From Candidatus Scalindua sp. (GTDB lineage: Bacteria > Planctomycetota > Brocadiia > Brocadiales > Scalinduaceae): a stretch of 64,000 nucleotides of DNA. Positions 62,698-64,000 of this stretch are shown here, piece by piece. A program made the position numbers and the translations under genes. Every line of letters starts with the position of its first letter. Position 1 is the stretch's first letter. Below the pieces are notes generated by a model. It saw nothing but the letters and a program-made list of their open reading frames with translations. It did no database searches and was not told where the DNA came from. The stretch covers positions 1-64,000 of the forward strand of contig JASMMK010000054.1 in the NCBI GenBank assembly GCA_030748215.1, written 5' to 3'.

Positions 62698-63566
62698 TTT
62701 CCCTCTATTTCTTCTAGTGCCTCTTCTGCCTTCCTCCAGACACCTCTATCATTATCTTCAAGTGTATCAATTAAGTGTTCAACTGCACGGGCATCCTTGA
62801 TTTTTCCCAATGCCTCTGCCGCACACCACTGGACAGTGGTGTTGTCATCCTTCAGTGCATCAATTAATGGTTGAACTGCGCTGGCATCCCCTAGTTCTCC
62901 CAGTGCACCTGCTGCATCTCGTCGGACGCTGCTTTCATTGTCCTTCAACGCGGCGATCAATGGCTTAACAGCACGTGCATCCTTTATTTTTCCCAGCGCC
63001 CTTGTCGCGGCGTCCCGGGTGCTGGTGTCGACATCATTCAAAGTTGCAATCAAGGGCTCAACAGCGCGTGCATCCTTTATCTTTCCCAGTGCTGCCGCCG
63101 CATACTGCCTGACTCTACTGTCACTGTCTTTCAATGCAGAAATCAAGGATTCCACTGCTGGTGGCCCTATCTCTCCAAGCGCTCCTGCTGCACTCCACCG
63201 AACACTTTTATGATTATCATTAAGGGCAATAATCAGGGGCTCTATTGAGCGTGCATCCTTTATCTCTCCCAGCGCCTCTGCTGCGCTTTGCCGGACAGTT
63301 CTGTTATTATCACTTAATGCAGTGATCAGGGGTGCAACTGCGCGAATCTCTTTTCTCTCGCCCAGCTGCTCTGCCGCCATCTGCCGGACACTTCTGTCTT
63401 TATCCTTAAGCCATTGGATTAACGTGGCCACTTTGTCAGTTGTGCCTTCATCTGTTCTGTCTTTGTTGGTTTTGCCGCATCCGACAAACGATAGACTAGA
63501 AACGATGAGTAGTGTAACTATTGATGTCTTAACAAGGTTCAATACAGTGAGTTTACTATATAGCAT
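62694..63566 (-). CDS. HEAT-repeat (PBS-lyase type) lipoprotein
   Basis: 290 residues. Lipobox SFVGC, then about eight HEAT/PBS-lyase repeats of 31 residues with pattern DARAVEPLIxALxDxxxxVR and AAxALGxIK. The repeats are very alike, so recent duplication is likely. Repeats of this kind bind proteins or tetrapyrroles (phycobilin lyases). Coupled to the heme lipoprotein, a chaperone or scaffold role for that cytochrome is a reasonable guess. Confidence 0.9.
   Translation of the reverse strand: MLYSKLTVLNLVKTSIVTLLIVSSLSFVGCGKTNKDRTDEGTTDKVATLIQWLKDKDRSVRQMAAEQLGERKEIRAVAPLITALSDNNRTVRQSAAEALGEIKDARSIEPLIIALNDNHKSVRWSAAGALGEIGPPAVESLISALKDSDSRVRQYAAAALGKIKDARAVEPLIATLNDVDTSTRDAATRALGKIKDARAVKPLIAALKDNESSVRRDAAGALGELGDASAVQPLIDALKDDNTTVQWCAAEALGKIKDARAVEHLIDTLEDNDRGVWRKAEEALEEIEGK
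62740..63410 (-). repeat. 93-bp coding repeats (HEAT units)
   Basis: Tandem units of about 93 bases encode the HEAT repeats; the phrase GCATCCTTTATyTyTCCCAG recurs at nearly even spacing on the plus strand (near 62789, 62978, 63071 and 63257). Units differ enough to be aligned but share long identical stretches. Confidence 0.75.
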
Positions 63567-63699
63567 AATATCCTGGCATAAATAGATTTGCGAATTACGG
63601 TTTAGGCAAGTGAGCTAAGATTAACAGCGAATATCGAAGATTGGAGTACTTGTCACGTCGGCTGTGTCGAATCGTATATTGATATTCTTCATGAGGGAA

Positions 63700-64000
63700 T
63701 TATTCAACTGTAATAGTCCCTATCATCCCCACATCAACATGAGAATCACAGTAATAAGGAAATGTGCCGGTAGAGTGAAAAGTGTAGGTAAAGCTCCCCG
63801 AAGCCATTTTACCTGTTTTCCAGAAGCCATCAGGTACACCCTCTCTTCCGTCTTCCGTTTCAATTACTGGTCCACTTGCTACTTCGTGAGGTTTGCTGCC
63901 GGTCACGACCCATTTCACACTATCACCTTGCTTAATCGTTAAGGAAGATGGAACAAACTCATAATCACCCGTCATCTCAACAATATGTGTTGTTGGCTCG
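63700..64000 (-). CDS. Cupredoxin (plastocyanin/azurin-like), N-terminus beyond right edge
   Basis: The frame stays open to the window edge (EPTTHIVEMTGDYEFVPSSL), so the ATG at 63975 is probably internal. YEFVPSSLTIKQGDSVKWV begins the beta barrel; the type 1 copper ligands are His in KPHEVA, then Cys and His in YYCDSH and Met in VGM. Such small copper proteins carry periplasmic electrons, and one next to nirS could be its donor. It is probably the first gene of the cupredoxin-HEAT-cytochrome group. Confidence 0.88.
   Translation of the reverse strand, partial: EPTTHIVEMTGDYEFVPSSLTIKQGDSVKWVVTGSKPHEVASGPVIETEDGREGVPDGFWKTGKMASGSFTYTFHSTGTFPYYCDSHVDVGMIGTITVE

Overview
The window is about 40% GC by eye and reads as chromosome from an anaerobic, nitrogen-respiring bacterium. 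The best guess is an anammox planctomycete of the Brocadiae, close to Candidatus Scalindua. The clues are a genuine cytochrome cd1 nitrite reductase (NirS) followed by three NirJ-like radical SAM genes, a MoxR/DUF58/BatA-type operon, a tandem PurS-PurL fusion and a catalytic/regulatory ATCase pair. No hydrazine synthase or rRNA lies in the window, so the assignment is inference.

Layout. 1-8864: a plus-strand surface/chaperone operon with a Gly/Gln/Glu-rich repeat protein cut by the left edge, a MoxR AAA+ ATPase, a DUF58 protein, two large membrane VWA proteins and a PDZ protein. 9030-15509: small envelope genes (lipoproteins, DUF1566, YhcH, TPR, DUF1573, SYLF, MlaC), several of them damaged. 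16324-24260: a Gfo/Idh/MocA oxidoreductase, tRNA-His and tRNA-Arg, an LsrF-like aldolase, a WbsX-like/radical SAM pair, a long coiled-coil TPR membrane protein and a compact pseudoknot-like RNA with a terminator.

24380-56169: mostly housekeeping. It holds truA, a tRNA-binding protein, a 23S pseudouridine synthase, thiC, an amidotransferase, a broken cobalamin adenosyltransferase, a GGDEF-PilZ protein, miaB, phosphoglycerate mutase, pyrB-pyrI, tRNA-Leu and tRNA-Cys, and a minus-strand accA/purN/TPR run. It continues with tyrA, purSL, purQ, nuoE/nuoF-like genes, a P-loop gene carrying what looks like an in-frame IS630 transposase fragment, recJ, a prepilin peptidase, an OmpA lipoprotein, hisH and an EF-G paralog.

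56904-64000: the nitrite-reduction region. nirS has a hairpin-rich leader and its own terminator. Three overlapping NirJ-like radical SAM/SPASM genes follow and probably serve heme d1 (or related siroheme-derived heme) synthesis. A convergent minus-strand set encodes a cupredoxin, a HEAT-repeat lipoprotein and a c-type heme lipoprotein, which are plausible periplasmic redox partners.

Across the window there are at least four broken or shifted genes and several families of short intergenic repeats. This suggests active gene decay, or in part consensus errors in the assembly. The least explained signals are the pseudoknot-like RNA at 24173-24260, the three-way-junction leader at 15564-15642, the structured stretch at 30840-31075, the NirJ triplet and the IS630 chimera.
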